This document shows positions 1 to 12,500 of a DNA stretch of 64,000 nucleotides, in pieces. Within the stretch, counting starts at the first letter, position 1; every line of letters starts with the position of its first letter. The stretch is from Paenibacillus xylanexedens (GTDB taxonomy: Bacteria > Bacillota > Bacilli > Paenibacillales > Paenibacillaceae). The notes under the pieces are model-generated. The model saw only the letters and a program-made list of their open reading frames with translations, made no database searches and was not told where the DNA came from. Where the stretch lies: the NCBI RefSeq assembly GCF_007676705.1, contig NZ_VEBF01000001.1:310001-374000 (forward strand). The letters run 5' to 3'. Both the position numbers and the translations under genes were made by a program.

Positions 1-2213
1 TCTGTCGTTCCTCTCCGGATTGGTGTTATGGACAGCCGTAAAGCGTGATCGGCCAGTAAATGACAGGATTGCTTCAGACCAATCTTCCAGCTATGACCAT
101 ATTGAATATGATCCGTTAACATCTGATGATGGATGTGAGCTGCCGCAACGTCTCCTTCATAATCAATCTCAATCCATACATCGTCTACCTGTTCCGGCCA
201 TTCTGTGTCCAATCTCAGTGTTGCTGCATACTCTTTCGGATAATCAACCTCTACAGTAGGCTTGTAGGGCGCAACTTGGAATGTGTACGTATCGAATACT
301 CCTTGCTTAGATTGAGATGAGACGGCATATTCAGAAGCGGTAATCTGTTCTGGTGCCGGATAAAAGGATACCTCCATCTCCGGTTGCTCCACAGATGTGC
401 ATATGAGCATCTCATTCTGTAGATACAGATGACTGTTGCTGATTATAAGTCTCTCTTGTCCACCCACACGGAAACGGTAGGCATGCAAGGCCTCTTCACG
501 GGTCAACGTAATGATTCGTATTCCCACCCCATCCGATGTTGTGATTCGCAGATGATGGTCCATGCCGGCAATCGGGTGTATCACAATTTCATTTCCCTGC
601 TCCGATACTGTGCCTTCGTGCATTTCCACATTCGTAACAGATGCTGTATCAATAACATACTCAGGCGTCATGCCTTCATGGGCATAAAACACAGCCGTGA
701 GCTCTTGATTCACCATAAATCGGGTCAGTGGTTGAACGGTAGCACTAATGATCTTTAGGCCATCCAGATTCATATGGAAAGGAAAAATAGCCGCCGATCC
801 GGATTTCAGCTGCATCGTTCCTTCTCTTGGATATGAAGCAACCCCTTTACTTGAATGCAGTTCCAACTGAATATCACGATCAGGCAACGCCACATGATCC
901 TGATAATTATTCATGAACAGAAATCCAGAGCCTGCTTGTTGCCGAACAGACCAGCGCAGATCCAACGTGTTCTCCGGGGTTATCGATTGTTGACCATCCG
1001 GTATAACACAGCCCATTGGCGCAAGCAACTCACCGTATGCTTCCAGGAACATGGACAAGGTACGAATGCGGTCATACGATTCACCAATACGTCCAAACTC
1101 CCCGAGTGGCGATTGGTAATCATACGTCATTTTCGGCAATGCCTGCTCATTCATATATGAATTTTTGCCTATCGGATTGGTCCCCCCGTGATACATATAA
1201 TACCCAACCAGATTGCTGCCGTTCGCGAGCTTCACAATGGTCATCGCCTCGACACTGTCCGCATCGACAACCGGACGAGCGTGATAACTGACCTGCATGC
1301 CACCAGCAAGCTCGCAATACGCAGCAGGGTACTCCAGACTATCATAGTCCACTTCTTCCACAGGATTCATATGCAGATCCCGGAACAAATACTCCCTGCT
1401 TGGAGGCTGATTGGGGATCCATGGTGTGTAAGCATACCCCGCTAGCATCGGTAACGTTCCTTCTTCAGGCACCGCAGCATTGCCCCAGGCCGTGGCAGTA
1501 TAGAACATCGGCTTCATACCGACTTCTTCGGCAATATGGCGAAGCACCTTCAGATGTTCTCGTCCATCCCGGCCGGAGGAAATGTATTTTTCGCGTGTAT
1601 AACCCCAGGCATCCATGGGTGCGCCAGCGTGCATGTACTCATTTTCCAACTGTACCCCAATCACAGGTCCACCCTCCTGGTGAAAACTGACGTTGAGCTG
1701 ACGGGCAATCTCCCGATATAATCGCTTGGCGTAATACAGATACCCTTCATCGTTCGACCTGACTTCGAATGGATAGCTGAATAGCCAATCTGGCATCCCG
1801 CCATTACGCACTTCCCCATGACAGAATGGACCAATTCGCACGATCAGCGGTAGCTCATGTTTGCCACACAGATCCACAAAGTGCCGCAAATTCAGATTTC
1901 CTGACCAATTAAATTCGCCTTCCTGCTCCTCGTGAAAATTCCAGAAGACATACGAAGCGACGATGTTCACCCCGCCTGCCTTCATCTTCAGCAATTCTTC
2001 CTCCCACTGCAAGTAAGCGAATCTGGAGAAATGAAATTCACCAACCACGGGAATATAAGGTTTAGCATTACGGGTCATATAATAGTTGGTAAAATCATAC
2101 GATTCCCCTCGTGGACTTTTACCGCCACTGTCAGTCATGCGACCCGCACGAATCTCTTTATCTTCCGCATCCAATATGAAACGAATCTGGCTACCTGCTA
2201 TATTATCATTCAT
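1..2213 (-). CDS. GH35 beta-galactosidase (partial, C-terminus beyond left edge)
   Basis: Open on the minus strand from an ATG at 2213 to the left edge (about 737 codons), so the C-terminus is missing. It is a glycoside hydrolase family 35 enzyme, expected to release terminal beta-galactose with retention. Visible family marks are the acid/base stretch GVQLENEY near residue 190, a CELAGGMQ stretch near 300 in the position expected for the nucleophile Glu, and MYHGGTNPIG near 340. No signal peptide, so probably cytoplasmic and acting on imported oligosaccharides. The ribosome-binding site AAGGAG lies just before the ATG. The gene starts 42 bases after the DUF5107-TPR gene and is probably cotranscribed with it. 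Confidence 0.88.
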   Translation of the reverse strand, partial: MNDNIAGSQIRFILDAEDKEIRAGRMTDSGGKSPRGESYDFTNYYMTRNAKPYIPVVGEFHFSRFAYLQWEEELLKMKAGGVNIVASYVFWNFHEEQEGEFNWSGNLNLRHFVDLCGKHELPLIVRIGPFCHGEVRNGGMPDWLFSYPFEVRSNDEGYLYYAKRLYREIARQLNVSFHQEGGPVIGVQLENEYMHAGAPMDAWGYTREKYISSGRDGREHLKVLRHIAEEVGMKPMFYTATAWGNAAVPEEGTLPMLAGYAYTPWIPNQPPSREYLFRDLHMNPVEEVDYDSLEYPAAYCELAGGMQVSYHARPVVDADSVEAMTIVKLANGSNLVGYYMYHGGTNPIGKNSYMNEQALPKMTYDYQSPLGEFGRIGESYDRIRTLSMFLEAYGELLAPMGCVIPDGQQSITPENTLDLRWSVRQQAGSGFLFMNNYQDHVALPDRDIQLELHSSKGVASYPREGTMQLKSGSAAIFPFHMNLDGLKIISATVQPLTRFMVNQELTAVFYAHEGMTPEYVIDTASVTNVEMHEGTVSEQGNEIVIHPIAGMDHHLRITTSDGVGIRIITLTREEALHAYRFRVGGQERLIISNSHLYLQNEMLICTSVEQPEMEVSFYPAPEQITASEYAVSSQSKQGVFDTYTFQVAPYKPTVEVDYPKEYAATLRLDTEWPEQVDDVWIEIDYEGDVAAAHIHHQMLTDHIQYGHSWKIGLKQSCHLLADHALRLSITPIRRGTT

Positions 2214-2255
2214 GAAATATAACTCCTTCGTTATATGAGAATATGGGTGGATCGA

Positions 2256-5200
2256 TTATTTATGGATGATTGCTCCTTGATGATTCGGGTTCTTCTCCAG
2301 TACCCGCTCCAACTCAAGTTTGGCTTCACTCGTCCGACCCAGTCCCAGAAGACCCAATGCCCGCATATACCGGCAATGTTCTTCATTTCGCTGATCTAGA
2401 TCGTCGTCGAATACTAGAAAATCGGGCAGAGATACCGCAAAGTAATCCATTCGGATGTGATCTTGCATATGTCTTTCCGCATAATCTATGAGTTTGTTAA
2501 AACGTCGGTTTGCTTCCTTCGTATTGCCAAGCTTCTGCCAAGCGAGACCCTGATAATAGATCCATTCCGGCGGCTGATCATTGTAGAACATCGCGCTTGC
2601 AGGTTCGTTCAGGCCGATCGAAGCTCTCTGGAAACTTTCCTCGGCGTCCTGTATATTGTTCATCTGATGATATGCACAGCCAAGGTAATAGTACAACGGA
2701 TTGTCACCGGCTCCCTCCAGCTTGCCCTCACCCAGATTCTCCGGATATTCCAAAGCTTTCTGTAACAGTTCGAACGCTTGTTCAGGTTGTTGTTTCTTCA
2801 AATTCTGCTTCGCCAGCTCCGTCAACGCCGTAACGTATTGTCCTGTGACCTTGCCTTCTCCACCTTCCCAAGGATGAAACCTCCTGGTCTGAAGGGCATT
2901 CCATGCTTCCTGATGGCTACCCTGCATATTCAATAAAGTTACCCACTCAATGTACAGATCGTCACGGTGATGAACCAGCTCCATGTGATCTTCCAGCTGT
3001 TTGATTCGATGCTCGCAGGAATAGCCCATCTTCTTGCGCAGCTGATCCAACTCGTAGAAGATCCGTGCATCCTGCGAATCCAACCGGAAAGCTTCCTCCA
3101 ATGATGCCAGTGCAAGATCGGGCCGATTCAACTTGTTGTAATAAGCCAACCCCAGATTCCGATGTACCGTTGAAAATGTAGCATCTTCCTCACGCGAAGT
3201 TTCCCAATGGGAGATTGCTTCTTCGTAACGTTTATGATCATATAACCAATTTCCCAGGTAATAGTGAGCACGCGCATCATTCGAATCAACTGCCAATGCA
3301 TCCTGAAGCACCATGAATTCAAATAGCGTATTAGGAAAACAATAATCCGTTGGAGCAGCTTTCCCCTGCTTTTGACATTCCCGGGCCTGCTCCACATCCC
3401 CCAGCTGACGATACAAGTAGGCCTGAGCATAACCAACCATAGGATACGGCTGTGAATTTTCGGATTCAACATAAGAGAGTACCTTCAGAGCTTCTTCCCA
3501 CAACCCACTCTCCGCGTAATCCGCGGCTAGATTCAGATAATTATGAACGTTTCCTCGCATCAGACGATGGAAATGATCACGTGCTTGCTCGGCTTGTTCT
3601 CTCTCTAAAGGTGTAGTTGCTCCGCTGTAGATTAGAACTAATTCATGTGCAGCTCCAAACTCAACCGGGTCCAGTTCCAGTGTCTCACGTGCATATTTGA
3701 TGGCAGTTAAGTCCTGGCCCATTCGGCGTAGAAGAGTCACCTTCAGATGACGTGCCTTATAATTCCTGGCGTTACGGATCAGCGAACGTTCAATGTGATC
3801 CAGCGCTTCCTTGTCTCTATGTTGCACCGTATCTATCTGAGCGAGCATATAATAGCCGGTATCTTGATACTGGGCAGACCATACGGCTTTATAGAGAGCT
3901 GCATAGGATTCTTCCTGTTTCCCCTGTAGTTTCAAACACTGACCGAGCTGATAATAAGCTTCACTATCATATGGATTCGTATTTTTCCACGTAAGTGATT
4001 TTACCGCCTGTGTGAAATGTCTCTCTGCAGCTTGAAACAACCCTCTCCGCAGCAGCAATGTACCATACGCAATGTTCAGACGAATATCCGTTGCATCACG
4101 CTTCAACCCTTCCAGATAATAAGATTCCGGTTCATACGTGGCATGCCGATATTGCTCCAGATGCAGACCCGCCAGATATAGTTGTTCATTAGTCCGAATC
4201 TCGGACGGGAGCGGGAGTGGTTTGGCCGGATCAGGTACTTCCTGAATCTCAGACCGTTCAGGCTGATAGGCCACAAGCAGTCTTCCTTCCGCAGTTCGAA
4301 CAGTTAACTTCACCTGATGCCATTCATCGTGCCCACTCCACAGAAATGAAGTTTGATATACTTGCGTGGGTGAGATGTTACATCTGTCCTGGAGATACAC
4401 CGCGGTCGAGCCTTTTACTTCAATGGTCACTTGATTATAAACCGATGTAGCGTACACCATCACGGTTACTGTTCCTGTCGTTTCGTCCATTTCCAGGTTA
4501 ACCGCTGCATCGATCGTTGCATTTTTGACCATGCCAATTCCTTTATACGGCATAAAATATTGCGAAAATGACTTGGCTTCATAGGCCTGTAACCATGTAA
4601 AATCCGGCTGATTATCGGTATAGATACCTGTCATTAGTTCAATATATGGTCCATCCTCGTCCGTTAACTGTCGATCCCAGGCTTGCCCAAATGCACCGTT
4701 ACCCCAGGTCCATTGTTTCTTGCCCGGTGAGATATGGTGATTAGCTACATGCAACAAACCAGCCTGAACTCCATGGTCATAGCCGCCTACGAAATTATAA
4801 TTTGACTTATACGCCATGTAAGATGTAGGAACCGGTATATTTTTGTAACGTGAAATATCCACGCCTTCGGAATAATCCATCTTATAGTACGTGCCTGTTG
4901 CAATGGGAAACCGGGATACATCCCGTTTGCCATGATCCAGCACAGCCGTTACATCTGGTGGAAATACAGATTGGGTATGATCATTGACGGCCACAGCCGG
5001 ATTGGCCCACCAGAGAAAAGTTTGAGGTGCGGTGGTCCGATTATATACCTCGGCATGAATTTCAAGATAGGCTTTGCCCGGATGCAATGTGAAGCCCGCA
5101 GTCATTTTGGTACCATACATGCGATCAATCTCACCTACCCATACGGTAGCGCTTCCATCTTCATTACTGGCAAATGTATAGTCTACCGGACCAAACGTAT

Positions 5201-5594
5201 TCGGCCGATGATGCTGTGGCCAGTTGAATTCAATTCCCCCTGAGATCCATGGCCCTGCGAGACCCACAAGTGCAGGTTTAATCACCCGGTTATAGTATAC
5301 AAAATCGTAATCGTTAGTTCGGTCCAGCGCACGGTAGATTCGACCACCCAGTTCTGGCATCATCTCAATACGTACATATTCATTTTCCAGAATAACTAAT
5401 CGATAAGATTGCATTTTTGCTTCATCTTCAATGCTGTCGATCACGGGATGCGGATACACCTTACCCGAACTCCCCTGATAGATTCGCTTTTCAAGAAACA
5501 TCGGATTTTTGTCCGGTTTACCTGTACCATAGGTTGGAATATCTCTGCTTTCTTCCCATATGCGAACGTTCGATTTCGCAGTCACGTGATTCAA
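2256..5594 (-). CDS. DUF5107 domain protein with C-terminal TPR repeats
   Basis: A protein of about 1,110 residues. The first ~400 residues form a beta-rich mutarotase-like module of the DUF5107 type, with many Trp and Tyr residues and WISGGIEFNWPQHH near residue 120. The rest is a long series of 34-residue TPR-like helices (for example AYYQLGQCLKLQGKQEESYAALYKA). The reading frame can be extended to a GTG at 5603, but the only ribosome-binding site, AAGGAG, overlaps that codon. The TTG at 5594, eight bases downstream of it, is the better start. DUF5107-TPR proteins commonly sit beside glycosidases, as here. A role in sensing or binding a carbohydrate is inferred from context; no enzymatic activity can be claimed. 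Confidence 0.85.
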   Translation of the reverse strand: MNHVTAKSNVRIWEESRDIPTYGTGKPDKNPMFLEKRIYQGSSGKVYPHPVIDSIEDEAKMQSYRLVILENEYVRIEMMPELGGRIYRALDRTNDYDFVYYNRVIKPALVGLAGPWISGGIEFNWPQHHRPNTFGPVDYTFASNEDGSATVWVGEIDRMYGTKMTAGFTLHPGKAYLEIHAEVYNRTTAPQTFLWWANPAVAVNDHTQSVFPPDVTAVLDHGKRDVSRFPIATGTYYKMDYSEGVDISRYKNIPVPTSYMAYKSNYNFVGGYDHGVQAGLLHVANHHISPGKKQWTWGNGAFGQAWDRQLTDEDGPYIELMTGIYTDNQPDFTWLQAYEAKSFSQYFMPYKGIGMVKNATIDAAVNLEMDETTGTVTVMVYATSVYNQVTIEVKGSTAVYLQDRCNISPTQVYQTSFLWSGHDEWHQVKLTVRTAEGRLLVAYQPERSEIQEVPDPAKPLPLPSEIRTNEQLYLAGLHLEQYRHATYEPESYYLEGLKRDATDIRLNIAYGTLLLRRGLFQAAERHFTQAVKSLTWKNTNPYDSEAYYQLGQCLKLQGKQEESYAALYKAVWSAQYQDTGYYMLAQIDTVQHRDKEALDHIERSLIRNARNYKARHLKVTLLRRMGQDLTAIKYARETLELDPVEFGAAHELVLIYSGATTPLEREQAEQARDHFHRLMRGNVHNYLNLAADYAESGLWEEALKVLSYVESENSQPYPMVGYAQAYLYRQLGDVEQARECQKQGKAAPTDYCFPNTLFEFMVLQDALAVDSNDARAHYYLGNWLYDHKRYEEAISHWETSREEDATFSTVHRNLGLAYYNKLNRPDLALASLEEAFRLDSQDARIFYELDQLRKKMGYSCEHRIKQLEDHMELVHHRDDLYIEWVTLLNMQGSHQEAWNALQTRRFHPWEGGEGKVTGQYVTALTELAKQNLKKQQPEQAFELLQKALEYPENLGEGKLEGAGDNPLYYYLGCAYHQMNNIQDAEESFQRASIGLNEPASAMFYNDQPPEWIYYQGLAWQKLGNTKEANRRFNKLIDYAERHMQDHIRMDYFAVSLPDFLVFDDDLDQRNEEHCRYMRALGLLGLGRTSEAKLELERVLEKNPNHQGAIIHK

Positions 5595-5706
5595 TTCCCT
5601 CACTCCTTGGCCTCGTGTATATTATGATCATACGCTCCAGCATGAAGGAAGAACATTGACATTAAGCGGTTCTTGATGGACGATCTTCGGATTTCCCTAC
5701 AACCAA

Positions 5707-5750
5707 AGAGAGTACCTATCCACCCAATAAAGCAGTGAAAGGTACTCTCT
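5707..5750 (-). terminator. Hairpin after the treR-like gene
   Basis: Arms AGAGAGTACCT and AGGTACTCTCT are perfectly complementary over 11 bp with a 22-base loop. It lies just downstream of the GntR gene on the minus strand. The T-rich tail is weak (TTTGGTTG), so termination efficiency is uncertain. Confidence 0.5.
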
Positions 5751-5767
5751 GATCGATTCTGTTTAAC

Positions 5768-6478
5768 TCATCTGCGCCTTGCAAAATCCACAAATCTGAA
5801 CTTGTCCGGTCGATGCCTCGACTCCGTATACTGAAATTGACTGGCATCCTCCAAGTACACCTGGCTCCTCACCACAACCACATTGTGGAACCCTTCGAGA
5901 TCAAGTAATTCCCTGTCCTCCGCAGTGGGTTCTTCCACCAAAATTTCCTTCTTGGCAAATGAAATGGATAGACCCAACTCCTGTTCAATGTACTCATAGA
6001 TGGAATCATTACAGATCTCTTTGCTGAGACCCGGAACAAGTCGCTGGCTGATGTAATCTTTGTCCAGAATGACGTGTTCTCCATCCACTTTGCGCACACG
6101 TCTGATCTCCCAGACGTGTTCATTCAGACCAAAGTTGATCTTCTTGTACAATGCCTGTTCCACTTGTTGCTCCTCGAAAACCTTCACATACGTTTGAGCC
6201 CGATGTCCCATTTTTTTGGCTAATTCCTTGAAGCTAACCAGACCTGAGATGGGAAAATCGATCTTGCGAATGTCGAGTACAATCGAGCCCTTGCCTTGAA
6301 TCTTCTGAATATAACCTTCTTCGTACAACATTTTCAGCGCTTTGCGAATGGTCTCTCGGGATGTTTGATAACTTTCCGATAGATCCAGTTCCGATTGAAG
6401 CAGCGTACCTGCCTCAATCTCTCCAGTCCGAATACGATCTGCAATGTCTTCATATATCCGGATAAATTTATTATTCAT
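5768..6478 (-). CDS. treR: TreR-like GntR/UTRA transcriptional regulator
   Basis: 236 residues: an N-terminal winged-helix GntR domain (residues ~1-70, with TSRETIRKALKMLYEEGYI as recognition region) and a C-terminal UTRA effector domain starting at FPISGLVSFKELAKK. The ending FQYTESRHRPDKFRFVDFARR closely matches what I remember of Bacillus subtilis TreR, the trehalose-6-phosphate-responsive repressor. Unlike the usual arrangement, no trehalose PTS or phospho-trehalase gene is visible within the window; its neighbours are beta-galactosidase-type genes. The effector may therefore be trehalose-6-phosphate with distant targets, or a different phosphosugar. An extended -10 box lies just upstream. 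Confidence 0.82.
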   Translation of the reverse strand: MNNKFIRIYEDIADRIRTGEIEAGTLLQSELDLSESYQTSRETIRKALKMLYEEGYIQKIQGKGSIVLDIRKIDFPISGLVSFKELAKKMGHRAQTYVKVFEEQQVEQALYKKINFGLNEHVWEIRRVRKVDGEHVILDKDYISQRLVPGLSKEICNDSIYEYIEQELGLSISFAKKEILVEEPTAEDRELLDLEGFHNVVVVRSQVYLEDASQFQYTESRHRPDKFRFVDFARRR

Positions 6479-6517
6479 TATTCATCACCATTGTTCATTA
6501 CCCTTTTTTATCATATT

Positions 6518-6526
6518 GGCAACCTA
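6518..6526 (-). promoter_or_regulatory. Extended -10 promoter of treR-like gene
   Basis: The minus strand shows TGCTATAAT, an extended -10 box (TG-N-TATAAT), about 40 bases before the ATG. No good -35 is seen at 17 bases. It falls in the 67-base gap between the giant SLH gene and the regulator. Confidence 0.5.
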
Positions 6527-6545
6527 TTATAGCATTAAAAACCAA

Positions 6546-9500
6546 TCAAGCGGTAATGACTTGCATCAACTTATTCAAACGGAAGATTAGCGCTGCCGCT
6601 TCGGATCTGCTTAAATGCTGCATGGGGCGGAAGCTGCCGTCCTCGTACCCCGTAATCATGTACAAGCCTGCAAGCTCCTCTACTTCTTCTTTGGCCCAAT
6701 CAGATACATCAGTCTGGTCGGTAAACGATCTTCTGGAATTCAACGGTTCCGGTCTGATTTTACGGACGACATTCGCTATAATCTTGGATGCCTGTTCACG
6801 TGTCACCAGTGCATGCGGAGCAAATTTCCCATTCCCCATACCTTGAACCATCTCATGATGAACGGCCGCCTTGATCTCAGGAGCAAACCAATCCTCATCC
6901 GTTACATCCTGAAAACCATGCTGATCGTTGGCCGAGATGTCTACACCCATCAATCGTACGATCAGTGCGGTGAACTCCGCACGTGTAATGGGACGTCGCG
7001 GTTCGAAGCGAGTTTCACTTACACCTTGAATGATATTCTGTTCTGCCAGCCAGGTGATCTGGTCTTTATTGAACGTTTGGCCGATATCGATAAACTTGAT
7101 ACTTTTTTTCGTAGGTAACTCCGGTTGCTCAAGGGGTTCAGGTTGTGAACTCACTTCATCGGCTTTGACCGAAGTACCTGTTGAATTTGGGGCTATACTG
7201 GCACCGTCCCAGGTAGATGGTGGATACGGGAGAGTCGTAGCTGCTGCCCGTTTGCTTTCACTTTTTTCACCTGCTGAATTCTCCGTCCATACTTCCACCT
7301 CATAATGCTGCTCGGCATTCAGTCCTGTCCATGTATAATTTCGTTCCGAGCCACGGTAAATCTCACGATCTTTATGGGTGATCACAACCACTTCATTCAT
7401 TGATTCCAGTTCCCAAGTTAGCTTAATCGTATGGGTACCTTGCGCTATGGCTGCTACTGTCAGTTTCTCGGAAGGTAGCGTCTCGAATTCCAGTACGTGA
7501 AACGCATCGCCCTCCCCTGCTTCATTGAATGCAATGATCGAATAGTTAGGATAACGCTCGGCACTGTTTAATTCAGACACATGAAAGGATGTCTCCGTTG
7601 TTGTTCCCACAAGCTCTTCATTCCGATAGATTCGATAACCCGCAGCACCTGGAATCAGTTCCCATAAGATGTCGGCGCCATATGTGGAACGTCCCTCTAC
7701 TATAGGAGGAGAAATAGCGCTACCAGGCAGTGTCATCGCATGAAGATAATAACCACCATCACTGCTGCCCGAGGCATTCATCGTTCTGACCGTATAGATA
7801 TAATTCACACCTGGTTCAAGTCCCTCATCATTGTAAAACCGTTCGTCTGCAGGAACACGGGCAATCTCCACACCGTCCCGCTCAATGATGAATTGCTCTG
7901 CTCCTTGAACCTGACTCTGTTCCAATTGAAGACGTATGTGGTCCTTCGCCGATTGATACTCCACTTTGACAGGAGCCGCCGGCTTGGTCAGAACGGAATA
8001 CGCGAGCTTTTCTGATGCATCTCCCTGATCATTCTCCGTATAGATCTCAATCTCGTACTGCTTGCCTGCATTCAGTTGATCTACGATAAACTCTCTTTTT
8101 TGGCCCCGGTATACTTCAGTACCGTCCAGTAATACAACGAATATTTCGTTCACATAAGGGAAGTCCCATTCCAGTTTGGCGTGATCGGTTTCTGGATATA
8201 ACTTCATTTCCAAAGAATCAACATGAGGCAAGGTGTAAAAAGGATCTACGGTCATCGGGCTTCCTGTGCCAGCCGTATTATAAGGAATAACCTGTACCTG
8301 ATCATATCGGGTTGCACTTGCCAGATGCGTTAATCTCACCTCTGTGATATCCCCTTCTTCAATCGTGGTGAACATCTGATCTCCGATATGTATGACATAT
8401 CCCTCAGCACCCTGTACATTCGGCCAAGAGATCAATCCCTCCTTTTCCCCAATCATGCTTGCATGTAAAGGTTCCGTAATGTTCTCAGGCAACGTTCGCA
8501 AGTGAATTTCAAAACCTGAATCACTTTCACCCGCTGCATTGGAAGTTTTGATGGTGTATATGTAATGCTCTCCTGGGGTCAGTCCATGATCCTCAAACGC
8601 AGCATGATCTGCTGGCACCCTTGCGACTTCAACACCATCCCGCATAATGATGAAATGCTCTGCTCCCTGTGTGGAGCTTCCAGTCAGGTCCAGTACCGTA
8701 GTCTGATCTGTGATATTCACAATACCTGCCGTCTGAGGCGATATGGGTTTTGTCAGAACCTGAATCTGAATGGGATCTGACCGATGACCAGCTTCATTGA
8801 TGGCGACGAGTTCGAATTCATACGCAGTGCCATCCAGCATACTGTTGAAATGTACAGATGGCTCAGATACACTTCGTACTTCTCCGGTTACCTGATTGCG
8901 AATTTCATATGCAGCCGCTCCTTTTACAACATCCCAAGCCAGATCCAGCGTATGCGTTCCAGCTTTCACCGTGATACTATCTGCAACCAAAGGTAAAGTT
9001 TGAGTCATGATATTGAAAGTTAACGGCGCACTCGCTCCACTGGCATTGACTGCCCGAATCACGTAAGTATATTTCGTTCCTGGCGATAGATCCTTGTCTA
9101 CAAATTGGGTTTCACCCGAATCCATCTGAGCGATTTCTCTTCCATCCCGTTCAATGATATAGTGATCTGCCCCTTGAACACCTGTATTGCTGAAATCCAA
9201 ACCAAGGCTGTTTTTTGCCACATCATATACCGCAACCTCAACGGGTTTCTCAGGCAAAGTCAGTAAGGATACATCCTTCGCTTCAGAACGAGTCCCCTGT
9301 CGGTTAACCGCCCATAGTTGATAATGATGCCATGTTCCATCCGGGAGCCCCGTAAACGTTGCTTCATTCTCCATTCCCCTGTAGATTTCCTTGCCATTCT
9401 GCTCAATCACGTATTCAGCGGCACCTTCTACGACAGACCAGGACACTTTTGCACGATGTACACCTGGATCAACGAGTACGTCGGCAGGAGACACAGGTTT

Positions 9501-12500
9501 AGACAATCGGATAAGCTGCGCAGTCTCACCAGAACCGGAAACATTCACAGCCTGTACTTCCAAAACGTATTCTGTTCCTGGTAATAACCCCTCAGCCGTG
9601 TAGGCAAGTTCTATTGTTCTGCCCACTTCTGTTCCATTGATGTTCACAATATAGAGATCCGCCGTTTCTACAGCTTGCCATGCTAGCTCCATACTCGTTT
9701 CACCAGTCCATGTGACATTCAGTCCTTCTGGTCTGCTAGGTAGCGTAAGAATTTTACTCCTGGTGGATGCACCGTACCCGGCAACATTGCCTGCCTGTAC
9801 TTCATAGGTGTATTCACGACTGCTTGACAGCTGGTGGACTGTAAGTTCTGTATCTGATATCTCATGGCTCTGTCCATCGATGATCACACGATATTTCGTT
9901 GCACCAACGACAGGCTCCCAGCTCAAGATCGCTCCCTGATCAGTCACTTGAACAACATGAAGTCCGGACGGGCTCTCCGGTAGCGTTGTTCCTGATACTG
10001 CACTGCGAATGCCTTGTCCACTTCCATTCACCGCTTGAACATCCAGTTGATAGGATGTTCCCGAATCCAGTCCAGTAAAGACCCATTCCAGGGTTCCGGC
10101 AGAAACGGTTCCCGACTTCTCTCCATTCAACCATAACTCGTAGCGATCGGCTCCTCGTACTGCGTCCCAACCCAGACGAAGACTCGTTGTGGAAGCATCT
10201 GATACATTTAAGCCGGACACCTGCCCAGGTAATGTCTTCAGCAAAGGTAATCCTGCCAGCGGCCCTGGTCCAGTCTCGTTTCCGGCAATTAATTCGTAGC
10301 TATACTCCGTACCACTATCCAGACCCGAATCCAGATACTCCGGCTGCTCTCCTTCATATATGGCTGTTCCATCGCGCGAAAGACCATAATACGTTGCAGA
10401 AGTCACCGTCTCCCACGTTAATGAAATATCATGCTCCCGAATCTGAACGGCCATAAACTCACCTGGCACTGCCGGCAGTGTGAGAAATCCAGTTCTACTA
10501 CTACCACCTGCTCCGCTTTCATTCATAGCCGTTACCGAGATGCTATGAATGGTTCCTGGAACGAGGTTGCTGATATAGGGAAGGCTGGCAGAGTCAGGTA
10601 CCGTCTGATCAAATACGGCGGTTCCGTCCGAAGTAGCCGCGATGATGCGGTAAGCATCTGCTCCCCGTATTGAATCGAATTGAATTTCGGCCAAATCTGG
10701 CTGGGAATCTACTTTCCGAACGTGCAACGTTCCGGGAGCTGCCGGGGTGGTCAATACATGAGCGGTGGCTACATCACTTACTCCGGTATGGTTTCTCACT
10801 CTCACTTCGTATTCATAGACCTGACCCCCGCTTAGGGAATGATCCGTTATATTGTGGTTCGGATAATCCAGTGTCCACGACTGTCCTGTCGTTCTATTCG
10901 TAATCTCATACTGATATCCATCGGTATACCTTTCACCCGTCGGCAAGTCCACTGTAAGTTCAGCTGATGTCTCACCGATCTGTGTTATTTTCACATGACT
11001 TGGTTGCTCAGGCTTGCGTTGAATCTGATAAGGCAAAGATGTCGTCTCATATGTATTACCTGCTCTGTCCATCGTTTTGGCATGGATGTACCAGATGCCT
11101 TCCGATTCGAGGGATATTTTATGCTCATCAGAGCGAGCTTCAAGCCAATGATCCGGTGATTCTGCACTGTTCGTAACCTGGTAGAATCGTTCCAGTTCCT
11201 GGATACCTGAATGAGCATCGGCATACTGAATGGTGGTAGATATGTCCGCATCCGTCCACCCTTGTCCGTTCGCTGTGAATGTAATCGTTGGAGCAAGCTG
11301 ATCCACATAGGCGATTCGACTGACTTCCTTACTCACATTACCAACCGTATCCCTCGCTCGGGCCCGAATGGTGGTAGCCCCGTTCGCGCTCACTGTACCG
11401 GTATTTCCAGTAATATAAGAGGCATCGTTCATACTATATTCATAGGATATCGCTCGTTCATCCACACTTCCAGCGATGGTGAATTGTACATGCTCTTTAC
11501 TCCATCCAGATGGATTTATACTAATCACCGGCTCGGTTGGAGCGGTCTTGTCGATTCTAATCGTTGCCTGAGCGGGCTTACTTATATTTCCTACATGATC
11601 AATAGAGCGTGCATATACGATCGTTTCTCCCTCGTCCGTAACCGTCACTTCCCCGGTGTAATCGATCCAAGGACCATGTTCATGTAGTCGATATTGGCTT
11701 TTGGCTAGCCCGCTGCCTACATCTTCACCGCTGATTAATGCAAAAGATACATCCTGATTCGTCCAATCCTCTTCACTTAACGTAATAGTGGGTTGCTCGG
11801 GTCCAGTCTTGTCGATCCTGGCAGTTGCAGAAGTGGAAGCACTGACATTCGCCGCCCGATCAACACTTCGAGCGTAAATCTCGGTTATCCCTTCTTCACT
11901 CAGTGTAAATGGATTCTTGTAATCGATCCATTCTCCCTCGCTTCCAAGCTTATACTGCGTTAGACCAACGCCGCTCGCTTCGTCCGCACCCTCCGTTAAT
12001 GTGACGATTACCGCAGCTTTTGTCCATTCGGGCGGATTCAGCGATATGACGGGAGGCGTGGGTGCCGTCCGATCTACCCTGGCTGTCACAGTCGTTTCCT
12101 GTCCTGTATTACCGATCGCATCAATACTTCGTGCCATAACAGTTGTGCTGCCTTCACTGTTCACGGTAAACGGAACACTGTATTCACGCCATTCTCCTGT
12201 CGACCCGACTTTGACCTCAGTCTTCTGAGTTCCACTCAATGTATCCTTTCCCTCTTCAACCGTGACGAGAACATCTTCCTTTGTCCATGCGGAAGGAGTG
12301 ACTGACACGGAAGGAGCAGTTGGTCCTGTCGTATCTTTAATCATTTCACCAGCGGATATAAACGAAGTCTGTATGCCTTCTCCATTCACTGCCGCCACGA
12401 ATACTTCATATTTTCCGTCCGCGAGTCCGGTCAGGGCAAACGCTGTACGTGTGGAAGTTGTTGTTCCCGTTGCAAGGACTTGCCCGCCTGGACTGCGTAT

